Source: Planctomycetaceae bacterium | Lineage (GTDB): Bacteria > Planctomycetota > Planctomycetia > Pirellulales > Pirellulaceae | NCBI GenBank assembly: GCA_020638995.1 | Contig: JACKHM010000002.1 | Span: forward strand, 496,001 to 560,000 | Length of the DNA stretch: 64,000 bases | Direction of reading: 5' to 3' | Shown here: piece after piece, positions 28,168-36,633 of the stretch | Numbering within the stretch: position 1 is the first letter of the stretch | How the letters are laid out: each line of letters starts with the position of its first letter | Program-made: the position numbers and the translations under genes | Notes under the pieces: generated by a model | Told to the model about the DNA's origin: nothing | Seen by the model: the letters and a program-made list of their open reading frames with translations, nothing else | Database searches by the model: none

Positions 28168-29409
28168 TTAGGGGTGTCGGTCGACGAGCTCATGTACCTT
28201 AGCAACGATCCGTTCTTCGAGGTCTGGTTTCCAAGGGCGGCTGCGGGCTTCATAGCCGCCTTCCAGGAGAACTCGCTTGCTGGGGATGTATCCGGAGTAG
28301 ACATTCGAGTAACCCGCAACCCAAATTGCCGGACCATCAGGTGTTGTTAGTTCGCGTTTTAGACGCAAAGCGTAATCCACAACTACTTCGGTCCCTAATG
28401 CGACCATCATAAGATCGTCACCGAATCTGATGACTTGGACTGGGTAAGCAAAGTCAGAGCGGTCAGATGCTGCAAACTCCAAATTAACGGACTCCATAAC
28501 ACTGCTCAGCGGTCCATGAACGAGTGTTTGGTGGCGGAGCGTGGTTTGGTTAATTTCTAAAGCTGCTTCGACTGCCGTGGCTAGTGAGCGGCCATGCATT
28601 TGCGCGTATTTCAGTTCGCTGCGTGGGTAGGGATTCTGGTCACCGCCACAACCCATCATGAATAACGCGATGACACCAGGATGATCACGCTCGATATTCT
28701 CTTGTGCATACCCGGCGTAGTCTCCCAGCCAGCGAAGGAATCCCATGGTCGTGTTGTGGCAGGCGTAACCAAAGACGACTGCTCGCAACGCATCGTCGTC
28801 TGGGTTGCGAACACTTAAGACTGGGACGGTGTGGTCGACTGGCCCGTTCGGGTTTGGGTGATTCACAAATCCGTTGTCCGTGGGCGTGCGACGGTTCATA
28901 GCCACGCTGCAACTCGCGAAACTGTACGAGAGGTTTGCCGGTGCTAGCTCTTTCAATGCTTGCCCCACCAATTCGACTAGCGTTGCAGTTAGGCTGTCGA
29001 AGTAGTCCTTGGCATCCTCGCGGCCATAGGCGGGGCCACAGTGTGTGTGTGACGCGTTCATTAATAATGCGTGCGGCGGCAGTTGATACTTCAGATGCAC
29101 TGCCGTGGCGACCGCTGTGCGAAGTTCTTCGAGTACACCAATCAGATCCAGCGTTACGGAGACGACTCGATTACCTTCTCGATCTTCGATGGCGATTGCT
29201 TTACCGAATAACTCTTGCTCAGTCCCTTCGGCAGGCTCCTTTCGGCCGGCGTAGCCGGCCATGTGCAGACGTCGCTCGGGTGTGATGTTTGCAGCGGCAG
29301 TGCCGACATTCCATGCAGCAGAATTCTCAGCGGACGTGTCTTCAGCATCCGCCAGCGTCGCGGTGGCAATCAGTAGGAGAAGGATAAGAGACGCGTTTGT
29401 CTTATACAT
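28168..29409 (-). CDS. Neutral/alkaline ceramidase-like secreted protein, catalytic Ser absent
   Basis: The protein has 413 residues. The ATG at 29409 follows AGAAGGT with 8 bases between, and starts a clear Sec signal (MYKTNASLILLLLIATATLA); a longer GTG start at 29445 is possible. Ceramidase-fold features: NASHTHCGP with zinc-type His121 and His123, CHNTTMG with His218, a C-terminal GTEVVVDY glutamate and the SNVYSGY tyrosine. The characterised neutral ceramidases carry their nucleophilic serine in a GDVSPN hexapeptide; here the matching segment is GDQNPY (about 256-261). A metal site may therefore be kept without the usual nucleophile, so ceramidase activity is doubtful. Planctomycetes carry many such paralogues of unknown substrate. 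It follows the VanX-like gene by 42 bases. Confidence 0.82.
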   Translation of the reverse strand: MYKTNASLILLLLIATATLADAEDTSAENSAAWNVGTAAANITPERRLHMAGYAGRKEPAEGTEQELFGKAIAIEDREGNRVVSVTLDLIGVLEELRTAVATAVHLKYQLPPHALLMNASHTHCGPAYGREDAKDYFDSLTATLVELVGQALKELAPANLSYSFASCSVAMNRRTPTDNGFVNHPNPNGPVDHTVPVLSVRNPDDDALRAVVFGYACHNTTMGFLRWLGDYAGYAQENIERDHPGVIALFMMGCGGDQNPYPRSELKYAQMHGRSLATAVEAALEINQTTLRHQTLVHGPLSSVMESVNLEFAASDRSDFAYPVQVIRFGDDLMMVALGTEVVVDYALRLKRELTTPDGPAIWVAGYSNVYSGYIPSKRVLLEGGYEARSRPWKPDLEERIVAKVHELVDRHP

Positions 29410-29451
29410 TGCGGCATACCTTCTGTTGTTCGAAAGTGTCTTCACGTAAGT

Positions 29452-30297
29452 TTACTGTGTTGCACGAGTTCGGGCTGCATCGATTTCCCGTTCAATCACT
29501 TCCATAGGATTGAGCGGGCTGAGCGGGTCGTCGTACGGCGTGACCTCGTTCGTAACCCTGTCCCAGTGTACCGGGCCGTACCGTGCGGGGGATGGCTGGC
29601 CGCTGAGGAGGTGTGCCATCGCATCGCCTTGGTTGTAATGCCAGAACTCATAGGGAAAGTGGATGAAGCCGTACTCTTCCATCATCGCGGTAATATCGAG
29701 TCGGTTTTGAAGGTCGCTCGCATCAACGAATGGTGACCGCATTGGTGTGCGTTCACTCATCTCCAAATAGGAGTTTCCTCGCCATACTTCGCTGCCATCG
29801 TCGCGGCGAAACACGGAAATGTCGACCGCCGAACCGGACATGTGCGTGCCGATCTTGGGAATGTTGGCGATCAGCACGATCGCCCTTCGGAAGACCATCT
29901 CGGCTGCGGGAAGATCACCGCCGTTCTCCCAAATGCACTTCCTCAGAATCGCGTCGAACAGCTCCGGCTTACGCACGAGTTGGCTTTGCATTTCCATCGA
30001 ACGATAGCCGTCTTCGATCTTCAGGATCCAGCCACGGTTGTTCATTTCACGACCGATGGTGACCAGATCCTGAACCAGTCCTTCGCGGATGTAGAACACT
30101 CTTTCCAGTTCACCGGCGATTTTAGAATCAGAGAACAACATTTCTACGTTGGCGGCTGCGGCGGCATCTGGAATCGAAGCAAAGCCCTCACCGCATTCGG
30201 TGACCTCAAAAGGCAATACCCGCCCAATCAACTCATAGCCCAGTTCCATTTGCTCGGCCCAAAAGGCACGTCGCGCTGCGTCATGCGATGTTGTCAT
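29452..30297 (-). CDS. D-Ala-D-Ala dipeptidase (VanX/M15D family)-like
   Basis: The 281-residue protein carries the zinc site of the VanX family: THMSGSAVD with His152 and Asp159 (the HxxxxxxD spacing of VanX), and YEFWH with Glu217 and His220 (the ExxH spacing). GYRS supplies Arg99, matching the arginine of VanX that contacts the substrate. It is longer than VanX (about 200 residues), with extra sequence at both ends and no clear signal peptide, so a cytoplasmic site is likely. VanX enzymes split D-alanyl-D-alanine; recycling of wall dipeptide is inferred. Its ATG lies three bases after the TGA of the upstream ceramidase-like gene, and GGTGA at that stop can serve as ribosome site, indicating translational coupling. 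No VanH or VanA partner is nearby, so vancomycin resistance is not suggested. Confidence 0.8.
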   Translation of the reverse strand: MTTSHDAARRAFWAEQMELGYELIGRVLPFEVTECGEGFASIPDAAAAANVEMLFSDSKIAGELERVFYIREGLVQDLVTIGREMNNRGWILKIEDGYRSMEMQSQLVRKPELFDAILRKCIWENGGDLPAAEMVFRRAIVLIANIPKIGTHMSGSAVDISVFRRDDGSEVWRGNSYLEMSERTPMRSPFVDASDLQNRLDITAMMEEYGFIHFPYEFWHYNQGDAMAHLLSGQPSPARYGPVHWDRVTNEVTPYDDPLSPLNPMEVIEREIDAARTRATQ

Positions 30298-30300
30298 GGG

Positions 30301-31689
30301 TCACCGTTTCGTTTCCGTTGACTTGAGTGAGGAGTTTGTTTTCTCAAGGACTTCCCGACGCTCGACGTCCTTAGGGTGCTTCGAGAACGACTCGAAGACA
30401 TCACCAACGACGCGATCCGCGAGACGACTAAGTTCACTCAAAATGATCGGCTCGGCTTCGGGAGTAAGCTTGGAGGTGTTTGGTTCATAGCCACCGACCG
30501 CGTAGGCATCCGTCGTGGCGATGTAGCCGAGGTTGCCGTTGGCGTATCCCACGATGATCGGAGTCGCTCGATCCGCAATCGCTCGCTCTAATTTGAAACC
30601 GTACTCAACCATCGGCTCGCCAGGCATCGTCAACAACAAGTAAGGACCGATCTTCATCGCTTGCAACTCGGCGTCGATTCGGCCTTCTTTCCCCGGTAGC
30701 GACACGATCGAGCTCGCCACACGGATCGCATAGTACGACGGTCGCTCGTGCAACTCCTCGCGAGTCACTCCACGCGCGAGTGTGCGAACGACGGCAGTTC
30801 CCAAATCGCGGCCCGCCCATTGAATGTCAGCCTCATCAGCACAACGATACGGATGGCCCGGCAAGTTCGGTCGAATATCGCCAGCACAACCCTGCAGGAA
30901 GAGAGAGCTGGTTTCGTTTCCGTAACACATCTCGACAAAGGTTTGTGCCTCGCCGGGGAAATCCGCACTCATCTTGGGATAACCGTTTGGATACGGCTGC
31001 GAGCCCTTGTCGCCCCAGGTGAAGAAGCACGGATGACACACGGCGTGCATCACCACAGCCAATGGGGTTAACGAGTGCCCATCATCAAAACGCAGTACCT
31101 TGACGCGCTGGTCGTTGGGGCCTTCCGGATTCAGCCGCACGACGGCGCGCCCGTTAATAACCTTCCGGCGATTGATGCTGAATCCAATCTGGTCCTCGCC
31201 ATAGCCTACGGTCACCGATCGCATTTCGCCTGCCGCTTGGACGGCGGCGTTGCCAAGTTTGTCGATCAACTCCTGGCCCCATTTTGACTCGACTTCGAAA
31301 GCGGGTCCCGAATGATTGTGCGAGGCGGCAATCAGAATGTTGGCCGAGGGAATACCGGCGAGCTTTTCGATTCGCTTACGAGCCAAGTTGACCATCTCGT
31401 CCCAAGCACCGATGGTATCAAGCGTCACGATCGCCGCTTTCGTCTCACCATCGTCCAGCACGAGCACTCCGGCTCGTAGTCGATCACGAACGCCAAAGAC
31501 TTCGCGCCGATGGCCCGTCACGATCACTCCATTTGTCTCGCTGGGTGTGATGTCGACCTTGGCAACACCAGCGCGAAGATTGGACTGAACGAGGAACTCA
31601 CCATCCTTGGTAGGCTCGGAAAACACCACGAGCGAATGGTAACTGACGAGCACGCTTATGATGGTGGCAGCCGCGTTTCGAATCGACAT
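30301..31689 (-). CDS. Second neutral ceramidase-like secreted protein, catalytic Ser absent
   Basis: The protein has 462 residues from ATG 31689, where a hydrophobic signal begins (SIRNAAATIISVLVSYHSL); GGGAG lies upstream. Other starts at 31707 (ATG) and 31728 (TTG) cannot be excluded. Zinc-type motifs are AASHNHSGP (His124, His126) and HAVCHP (His219). The C-terminal GYANGNLGYIATTDAY matches the ceramidase tyrosine region, and MPGEPMVEYG supplies the glutamate. The segment equivalent to the nucleophile hexapeptide GDVSPN reads GDIRPN (270-275), with Arg in place of Ser. It is diverged from the paralogue at 28168, and the two bracket a VanX-like gene in one leftward run. The substrate is unknown. 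Confidence 0.82.
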   Translation of the reverse strand: MSIRNAAATIISVLVSYHSLVVFSEPTKDGEFLVQSNLRAGVAKVDITPSETNGVIVTGHRREVFGVRDRLRAGVLVLDDGETKAAIVTLDTIGAWDEMVNLARKRIEKLAGIPSANILIAASHNHSGPAFEVESKWGQELIDKLGNAAVQAAGEMRSVTVGYGEDQIGFSINRRKVINGRAVVRLNPEGPNDQRVKVLRFDDGHSLTPLAVVMHAVCHPCFFTWGDKGSQPYPNGYPKMSADFPGEAQTFVEMCYGNETSSLFLQGCAGDIRPNLPGHPYRCADEADIQWAGRDLGTAVVRTLARGVTREELHERPSYYAIRVASSIVSLPGKEGRIDAELQAMKIGPYLLLTMPGEPMVEYGFKLERAIADRATPIIVGYANGNLGYIATTDAYAVGGYEPNTSKLTPEAEPIILSELSRLADRVVGDVFESFSKHPKDVERREVLEKTNSSLKSTETKR

Positions 31690-31908
31690 CGTGATCTGAA
31701 CTCCCATAGTACAAACATCAACTGACAACCAGCTTGGTGCGGGTCGAGATCATCATATCACGATTCTCACCACATTTCTGGGCTCTACCATCGCGTCTGA
31801 AATCTCGTGCCAGACTCGCGACGACGACGCGAACATCACATAATGATCGCTACCGCAGCAGCACGCTCACCTCAGGTTCATCACCCAGACAATACGGACG
31901 GACAAAGG

Positions 31909-34248
31909 ATGAAACTATCTATCCACTTATTGCTACTTTCCGTTGCAACCACAGCGATTGCCGAGCAACAACCCGAGCTCTCGTTCACCATCGAACGAAC
32001 CGTCGCACACAGCGGCTTCGATGGCACCATGTGCTGGGTGCATGCGCGAGCTGGCGCGATCCCCGCGAACACACCGGGAAACGACTCGCAGGAACCACTC
32101 GTTGTTATGACGATGCAAAAGTTGCTGCTCAGTGGCTCAGATGTATTCTACGCGCTCAACGAAACTCGCTCATCGGATCTGGGCAAGTCGTGGACCGAGC
32201 CGATGCCGCACGAATCGTTCGCAAGGCAGATCATGGGAGCCGCATCAGAACCGCTCCCGACCGGCGCATCGATCGCACCGCACTTGCTGCAAGCAGGTGA
32301 TGAAACAACCGTCTGCGATTTTGCCCCGCAGTGGCATGCTGCCAGCCAACGATTGCTCGGCCTCGGTCACACCGTGTGGTATCGCGACAACCGCGTGATG
32401 CACGTACGTCCGCGGGGAATTGCGTATGCCGTCTACGATGCTCCGGCGAAGCAGTGGGCGGCTTGGAACACCGTCGACTTGCCTGCCGAACCGAAGTTCC
32501 AGTGTGCCGGTTCCGGCAGCGTCCAACGTGTCGATCTGCCCGGCGGCGACGTGCTGATCCCGATCTATTTCAAGGAACCCACAGCAACGCAGTACTCGGT
32601 AACGGTCTGCCGCTGTCGCTTCGATGGCCGAACGCTGGACTATGTCGAGCACGGCAACGAGTTGACCGTGCCCATTAAGCGCGGGCTGTACGAACCATCG
32701 CTAACACGATTTCAAGGACGATACTTTTTGACGATGCGAAACGACGATCATGGTTACGTCAGCGTCAGTGACGATGGGCTGCACTTTACACCACAGCGGC
32801 AGTGGACGTTCGACGACGGTAGCGATTTGGGCAACTACAACACGCAGCAACATTGGGTGACGCACAGCGATGGGCTTTTCCTCGTCTACACGAGGCGCGG
32901 CGCGGACAACGATCACGTCTTCCGGCATCGTGCTCCGCTGTTCATTGCACAAGTCGATCCCGACAAGCTGCACGTCCTTCGCCACACAGAACAAATCCTC
33001 GTACCCGAACGAGGTGCCCGACTCGGAAACTTTGGCGTGGTCGACGTGTCGCCCAACGAAACATGGGTCACCGTCACCGAATGGATGCAACCAGCCGGCG
33101 TCGAGAAACACGGCAGCGACAACAGCATCTTCGTCGCCAAGTTGAAATGGAGTCGACCAAGTAGAACAGACGCGCCGCCTGTCCGAACGAAGTCCTGGGA
33201 TAAGATCGCGTCCTACTTCTCGCCGCCTCAACGCTGGCAAGGCGAATTCGGCAACTACACGTCGCCGCTCGAATTCGCTGACGGCACGACGGTAAAGACG
33301 CCAGCCGATTGGCAACGTCGCCGCACCGAGATCGTGACCCAGTGGCAAGGTCTGCTCGGCGAGTGGCCGTCGCTTATCACCGAGCCTAAGGTCGAGGTTC
33401 TTGACACGACCCGCCGCGACAATTTCACGCAGCATCGCATTCGCTTCAACTGGACTCCGCACGAACAAACAACGGGCTACCTGCTGATTCCCGACGGCGA
33501 TGGACTGAAGCCCGCCGTCGTGACGGTGTTCTACGAACCGGAAACGGCTATCGGCCAAGGCAGCCCAAATCGCGACTTTGCGTTGCAACTCGCTCGCCGC
33601 GGTTTTGTCACGTTGTCGATCGGTACGACCGAAGCCAGCGCAGCGAAGACCTACGCCCTTTACTATCCCAGTATCGAAAACGCTCAAGTCGAACCGCTTT
33701 CGATGCTCGGCTATGCGGCGGCCAACGCTTGGCATGTGCTGGCCAACCGCCCGGAAGTGGACTCGCAAAGAATCGGCATCGTCGGACATTCATTCGGCGG
33801 CAAGTGGGCGATGTTCGCATCCTGCCTGTTCGACAAGTTCGCCTGTGCCGCCTGGTCCGATCCCGGCATCGTGTTCGACGATGCCCGGCCCAGCGTGAAC
33901 TACTGGGAGCCGTGGTATCTCGGCTATCATCCGAAACCGTGGCGAGAGCGAGGAGTCCCGACCAAGGACAATCCCGCTCGCGGCCTGTACCCGAAACTGA
34001 CCGCCGCCGGTCATGATTTGCACGAGTTGCACGTCTTAATGGCCCCACGGCCTTTCTTGGTCTCGGGCGGCTCTGAGGACGCACCGCGGCGGTGGGAAGC
34101 GCTTAATCACTCGATCGAAGTCAATAAAATCCTCGGCCACAACGACCGCGTCGCCATGACCAACCGCCCCGACCATTCACCCAATGATGATTCGAATGAA
34201 GTGATCTACTCGTTCTTCGAGCATTTCTTGTTGCAACCGGTCGAGTGA
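31909..34248 (+). CDS. Fusion: sialidase-like propeller + alpha/beta hydrolase (esterase)
   Basis: The ATG at 31909 begins a Sec signal (KLSIHLLLLSVATTAIAE); the frame extends upstream to 31807 but lacks a signal there. The protein has 779 residues. Residues about 25-420 form a sialidase-type propeller, with SSDLGKSWTEP resembling an Asp box and VSVSDDGLHFTP a second. Residues about 430-779 are an alpha/beta hydrolase of the acetyl xylan esterase/dienelactone hydrolase type, with GHSFGG (Ser628), an acid in GGSEDAP (Glu723 or Asp724) and His756 in RPDHSP. Joining a glycan-recognising propeller to a deacylase suggests removal of acyl groups from a sugar polymer outside the cytoplasm. It is divergent from the ceramidase/VanX run and convergent with the next gene, 48 bases away. 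Confidence 0.82.
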   Translation: MKLSIHLLLLSVATTAIAEQQPELSFTIERTVAHSGFDGTMCWVHARAGAIPANTPGNDSQEPLVVMTMQKLLLSGSDVFYALNETRSSDLGKSWTEPMPHESFARQIMGAASEPLPTGASIAPHLLQAGDETTVCDFAPQWHAASQRLLGLGHTVWYRDNRVMHVRPRGIAYAVYDAPAKQWAAWNTVDLPAEPKFQCAGSGSVQRVDLPGGDVLIPIYFKEPTATQYSVTVCRCRFDGRTLDYVEHGNELTVPIKRGLYEPSLTRFQGRYFLTMRNDDHGYVSVSDDGLHFTPQRQWTFDDGSDLGNYNTQQHWVTHSDGLFLVYTRRGADNDHVFRHRAPLFIAQVDPDKLHVLRHTEQILVPERGARLGNFGVVDVSPNETWVTVTEWMQPAGVEKHGSDNSIFVAKLKWSRPSRTDAPPVRTKSWDKIASYFSPPQRWQGEFGNYTSPLEFADGTTVKTPADWQRRRTEIVTQWQGLLGEWPSLITEPKVEVLDTTRRDNFTQHRIRFNWTPHEQTTGYLLIPDGDGLKPAVVTVFYEPETAIGQGSPNRDFALQLARRGFVTLSIGTTEASAAKTYALYYPSIENAQVEPLSMLGYAAANAWHVLANRPEVDSQRIGIVGHSFGGKWAMFASCLFDKFACAAWSDPGIVFDDARPSVNYWEPWYLGYHPKPWRERGVPTKDNPARGLYPKLTAAGHDLHELHVLMAPRPFLVSGGSEDAPRRWEALNHSIEVNKILGHNDRVAMTNRPDHSPNDDSNEVIYSFFEHFLLQPVE

Positions 34249-34296
34249 CGTACCACCGTCTTGTCAACCTTGCGACACTACTGAATGCTGCTTGGA

Positions 34297-36453
34297 CTAC
34301 CGCGAGTGAGACTCCGCGCTCCATGATTCGATGCGTCGAAGTTTCTTCGAGTTCAGCGTCTCATAGCAGTCCGGAAGGTCAAAGCGTGCCAAGACATTTG
34401 GCAACAGTGTGGAAAGGGGCCAGTCGTAGTGCTCGCTCTCTGCGATCTCGGCATAAGACGTGAGCGAGTTTTTTAGTGTGACTTGCCGGACGTTGTTCGA
34501 GAGCACTGCGGCGAATGTCGCCGGAATCGCTCCCCAGCCGCGGCCCACCAGATGAACGTCGGTATGGCCCAACGATGCGAGCCAATCCAGCACGCGCAAC
34601 ACATCGAATGTCTTCTGCCCGACATACGGTCGATCAAGCATCAGGCTGTGAATCGCATAAAAGTAATCGCTGCCGTAGGCGCTATGGAAGGATCCGGGAT
34701 CGCACGTGTCCGGTAGCGACTCGCCAATGCCGCGAACATCGCAAGCAAAAAGTGGCGATGCAGGTTCAGCCTGCATCACTTCGCGGATCAGAGGCTCTTC
34801 GCGCAGTTCGTTGTCGCTGGACAGATGCGACACATACAGGATCGCCCGCTGGCCGGCGCGCGGCGGTCGTGAATGCCAGCGGTCGTCAGTCAACCGATAC
34901 ACGATCGCTTGGATACCCGGCTCCGTATCGACGGCGTAAGCCATGGCATACTTCGCCGGATAACCTCGCGATCCCAAGTGGCGATAGTGGCGATGGTCTG
35001 GCGCGCCGCCCCGGTCGCCTGGTAATTTCAATACGTCAACGACCGCACTCTTCAACGCTGATCCCGATAGTTGCGCGCGAGATGCGGCGAGGCGTTGTGA
35101 TTTCTCGCGAGTAAAGTCGAAGAGGGTACGAGTGTTCTCGAGGGCGGCGACTTGCCCTCTGGGCGTACACCACAGCGCCTCGTCTTTCTCGATCACAAGC
35201 GCTGGCTCGGCGCTGAATTCAACGTCGGCTGTCGCATGTAGCATGCCATCGAACTGCCGTTCGCTAGGAACAGCCGTCGTGCCGGTAGCTCGAATGAACC
35301 AGGAATACATTGCCTCACGATTCTCGAGCGAATAGCCGTGCCCGGTCGGGCCCACAAACAACGCGATGTTGTCTTCTGCGTCGAGCAGTCGATACAGATT
35401 CCGCAATCGCTGGTAAGTTTCTTCCGATCCCCGAACATCAAAATAGTCGCGTTCCTTGGCCAGGATGATGACTGGTTTGGGAGCCATCGCGGCGAGGAAG
35501 TCTGCATGATCCAGATCGAGTGCCAGCGCGCGAGGCGGACATTGTTCGGTGTCCTGTGGCAGTTCGTTCTCGATGTTGCGACGAAACGTCGTAACGAAAC
35601 AACTCGGTGCCGCCATCGCCCATCGTTGGTCGACGCCGCAGAGCCATGTTGTCATTGTTCCACCGCCCGAGTTGCCGGTGACACCGATGCGATTCTGGTC
35701 GACCTCGGGTCGAGTTAATAGATAGTCGAGCGCGCGGATGCCGTCCCAAGCTCGCCACATTCCCAAAAACTCACCGACCAGGAACTGTTGATTGCCAGCA
35801 TGCAGATGCTCGCGCACACCCACGCCGATCTGCGACGTCAGATCTTCCTTCACGTATTGCAACCGTTCGCCTTGGCCGATCGGATCATAGAGTAAACAGA
35901 CGTAACCTTGGCGGGCCAACGCCTGAGCGAAGGACTGATAGGCTTCCGCCGCCTTTCCGTTATTGGAGTGTCCACACGTCCCCACCACGGCGGGCATTGG
36001 GCCCGCGTTGTTTGTTGGAACATAGAGATTCGCAGTGACCGGAAATCCAGGTCGGCTGTCAAAGATGACATTTTCGATTCGATAGCCGTCGCGTTCGACG
36101 ACGCTCGTCACCCGTGGATTTAGCGGAGTGCGATCGGGATGAGCACCAAACGCTTGTCGAATCCGATCTTGCGCGCCTCGCACATATTCCTCCGCGTCGG
36201 CTTTTGTCTGGAGCTGACTCAGCTTCTTGATGTGGCGTTCGCCGGCTTCCCGCACCTGCCGCACAAAGAATTCATGGACCATCCGTGGATAGCGGTTGAG
36301 TGGCTCATAAGTGTCGGCGGCCAGTGTGTTGGAGTTTCTCAACCAACTCAGCACAGGCAGGGAAGCGGCATGGACTCCGATCGTATGCAAGACTCGGCGG
36401 CGCGATATCGCTGGACTTGGCAAAGCGAGTTTCGTTGATCGATCACTTCTCAT
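34297..36453 (-). CDS. Tat-exported tandem alpha/beta hydrolase (acetyl xylan esterase-like)
   Basis: The protein has 718 residues from ATG 36453, which follows GGAG with good spacing. SRRRVLHTIG (18-26) followed by a hydrophobic stretch is a twin-arginine-type signal. The first hydrolase domain (about 100-390) has GNSGGG with Ser262, an acid near ERDYFD (Asp336 or Asp339) and GHGYS with His372. The second domain (about 500-700) keeps the fold pattern, but its nucleophile elbow reads GRGWG (637-641), with Gly639 where serine is expected, so it is probably inactive. The substrate is not known; acetylated or esterified polysaccharide is plausible given the neighbours. It is divergent from the M23 gene and convergent with the propeller-esterase gene. 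Confidence 0.82.
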   Translation of the reverse strand: MRSDRSTKLALPSPAISRRRVLHTIGVHAASLPVLSWLRNSNTLAADTYEPLNRYPRMVHEFFVRQVREAGERHIKKLSQLQTKADAEEYVRGAQDRIRQAFGAHPDRTPLNPRVTSVVERDGYRIENVIFDSRPGFPVTANLYVPTNNAGPMPAVVGTCGHSNNGKAAEAYQSFAQALARQGYVCLLYDPIGQGERLQYVKEDLTSQIGVGVREHLHAGNQQFLVGEFLGMWRAWDGIRALDYLLTRPEVDQNRIGVTGNSGGGTMTTWLCGVDQRWAMAAPSCFVTTFRRNIENELPQDTEQCPPRALALDLDHADFLAAMAPKPVIILAKERDYFDVRGSEETYQRLRNLYRLLDAEDNIALFVGPTGHGYSLENREAMYSWFIRATGTTAVPSERQFDGMLHATADVEFSAEPALVIEKDEALWCTPRGQVAALENTRTLFDFTREKSQRLAASRAQLSGSALKSAVVDVLKLPGDRGGAPDHRHYRHLGSRGYPAKYAMAYAVDTEPGIQAIVYRLTDDRWHSRPPRAGQRAILYVSHLSSDNELREEPLIREVMQAEPASPLFACDVRGIGESLPDTCDPGSFHSAYGSDYFYAIHSLMLDRPYVGQKTFDVLRVLDWLASLGHTDVHLVGRGWGAIPATFAAVLSNNVRQVTLKNSLTSYAEIAESEHYDWPLSTLLPNVLARFDLPDCYETLNSKKLRRIESWSAESHSR

Positions 36454-36633
36454 CCGAATGTCTCCGCGGCGAGTCCAGCAAACACCAATATGCAAGCAGC
36501 AAACCCATACTCAAGTAGCAAACATAGTACACTGATTGGCCTGGTCTTGCTGCAACGACGCCTAATTTGGAGTCCGGCAGCTTCGGCCACTCAAATCAGA
36601 ATGCTCAACGGTTCAACCATGCGCGAGGTTAAT

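Noticed and set aside
29452..30297. Vancomycin resistance locus
   Set aside because: VanX-like motifs are present, but there is no VanA/B ligase, VanH dehydrogenase or VanRS pair nearby.
31734..32300. Forward open frame of 188 codons overlapping the start of the propeller-esterase gene
   Set aside because: It lacks a ribosome site and domain pattern and overlaps a better supported frame with a signal peptide.
32701..33789. Minus-strand open frame of 362 codons
   Set aside because: It is antisense to the propeller-esterase gene, whose forward frame has catalytic motifs and a signal peptide; the reverse translation shows no family pattern.
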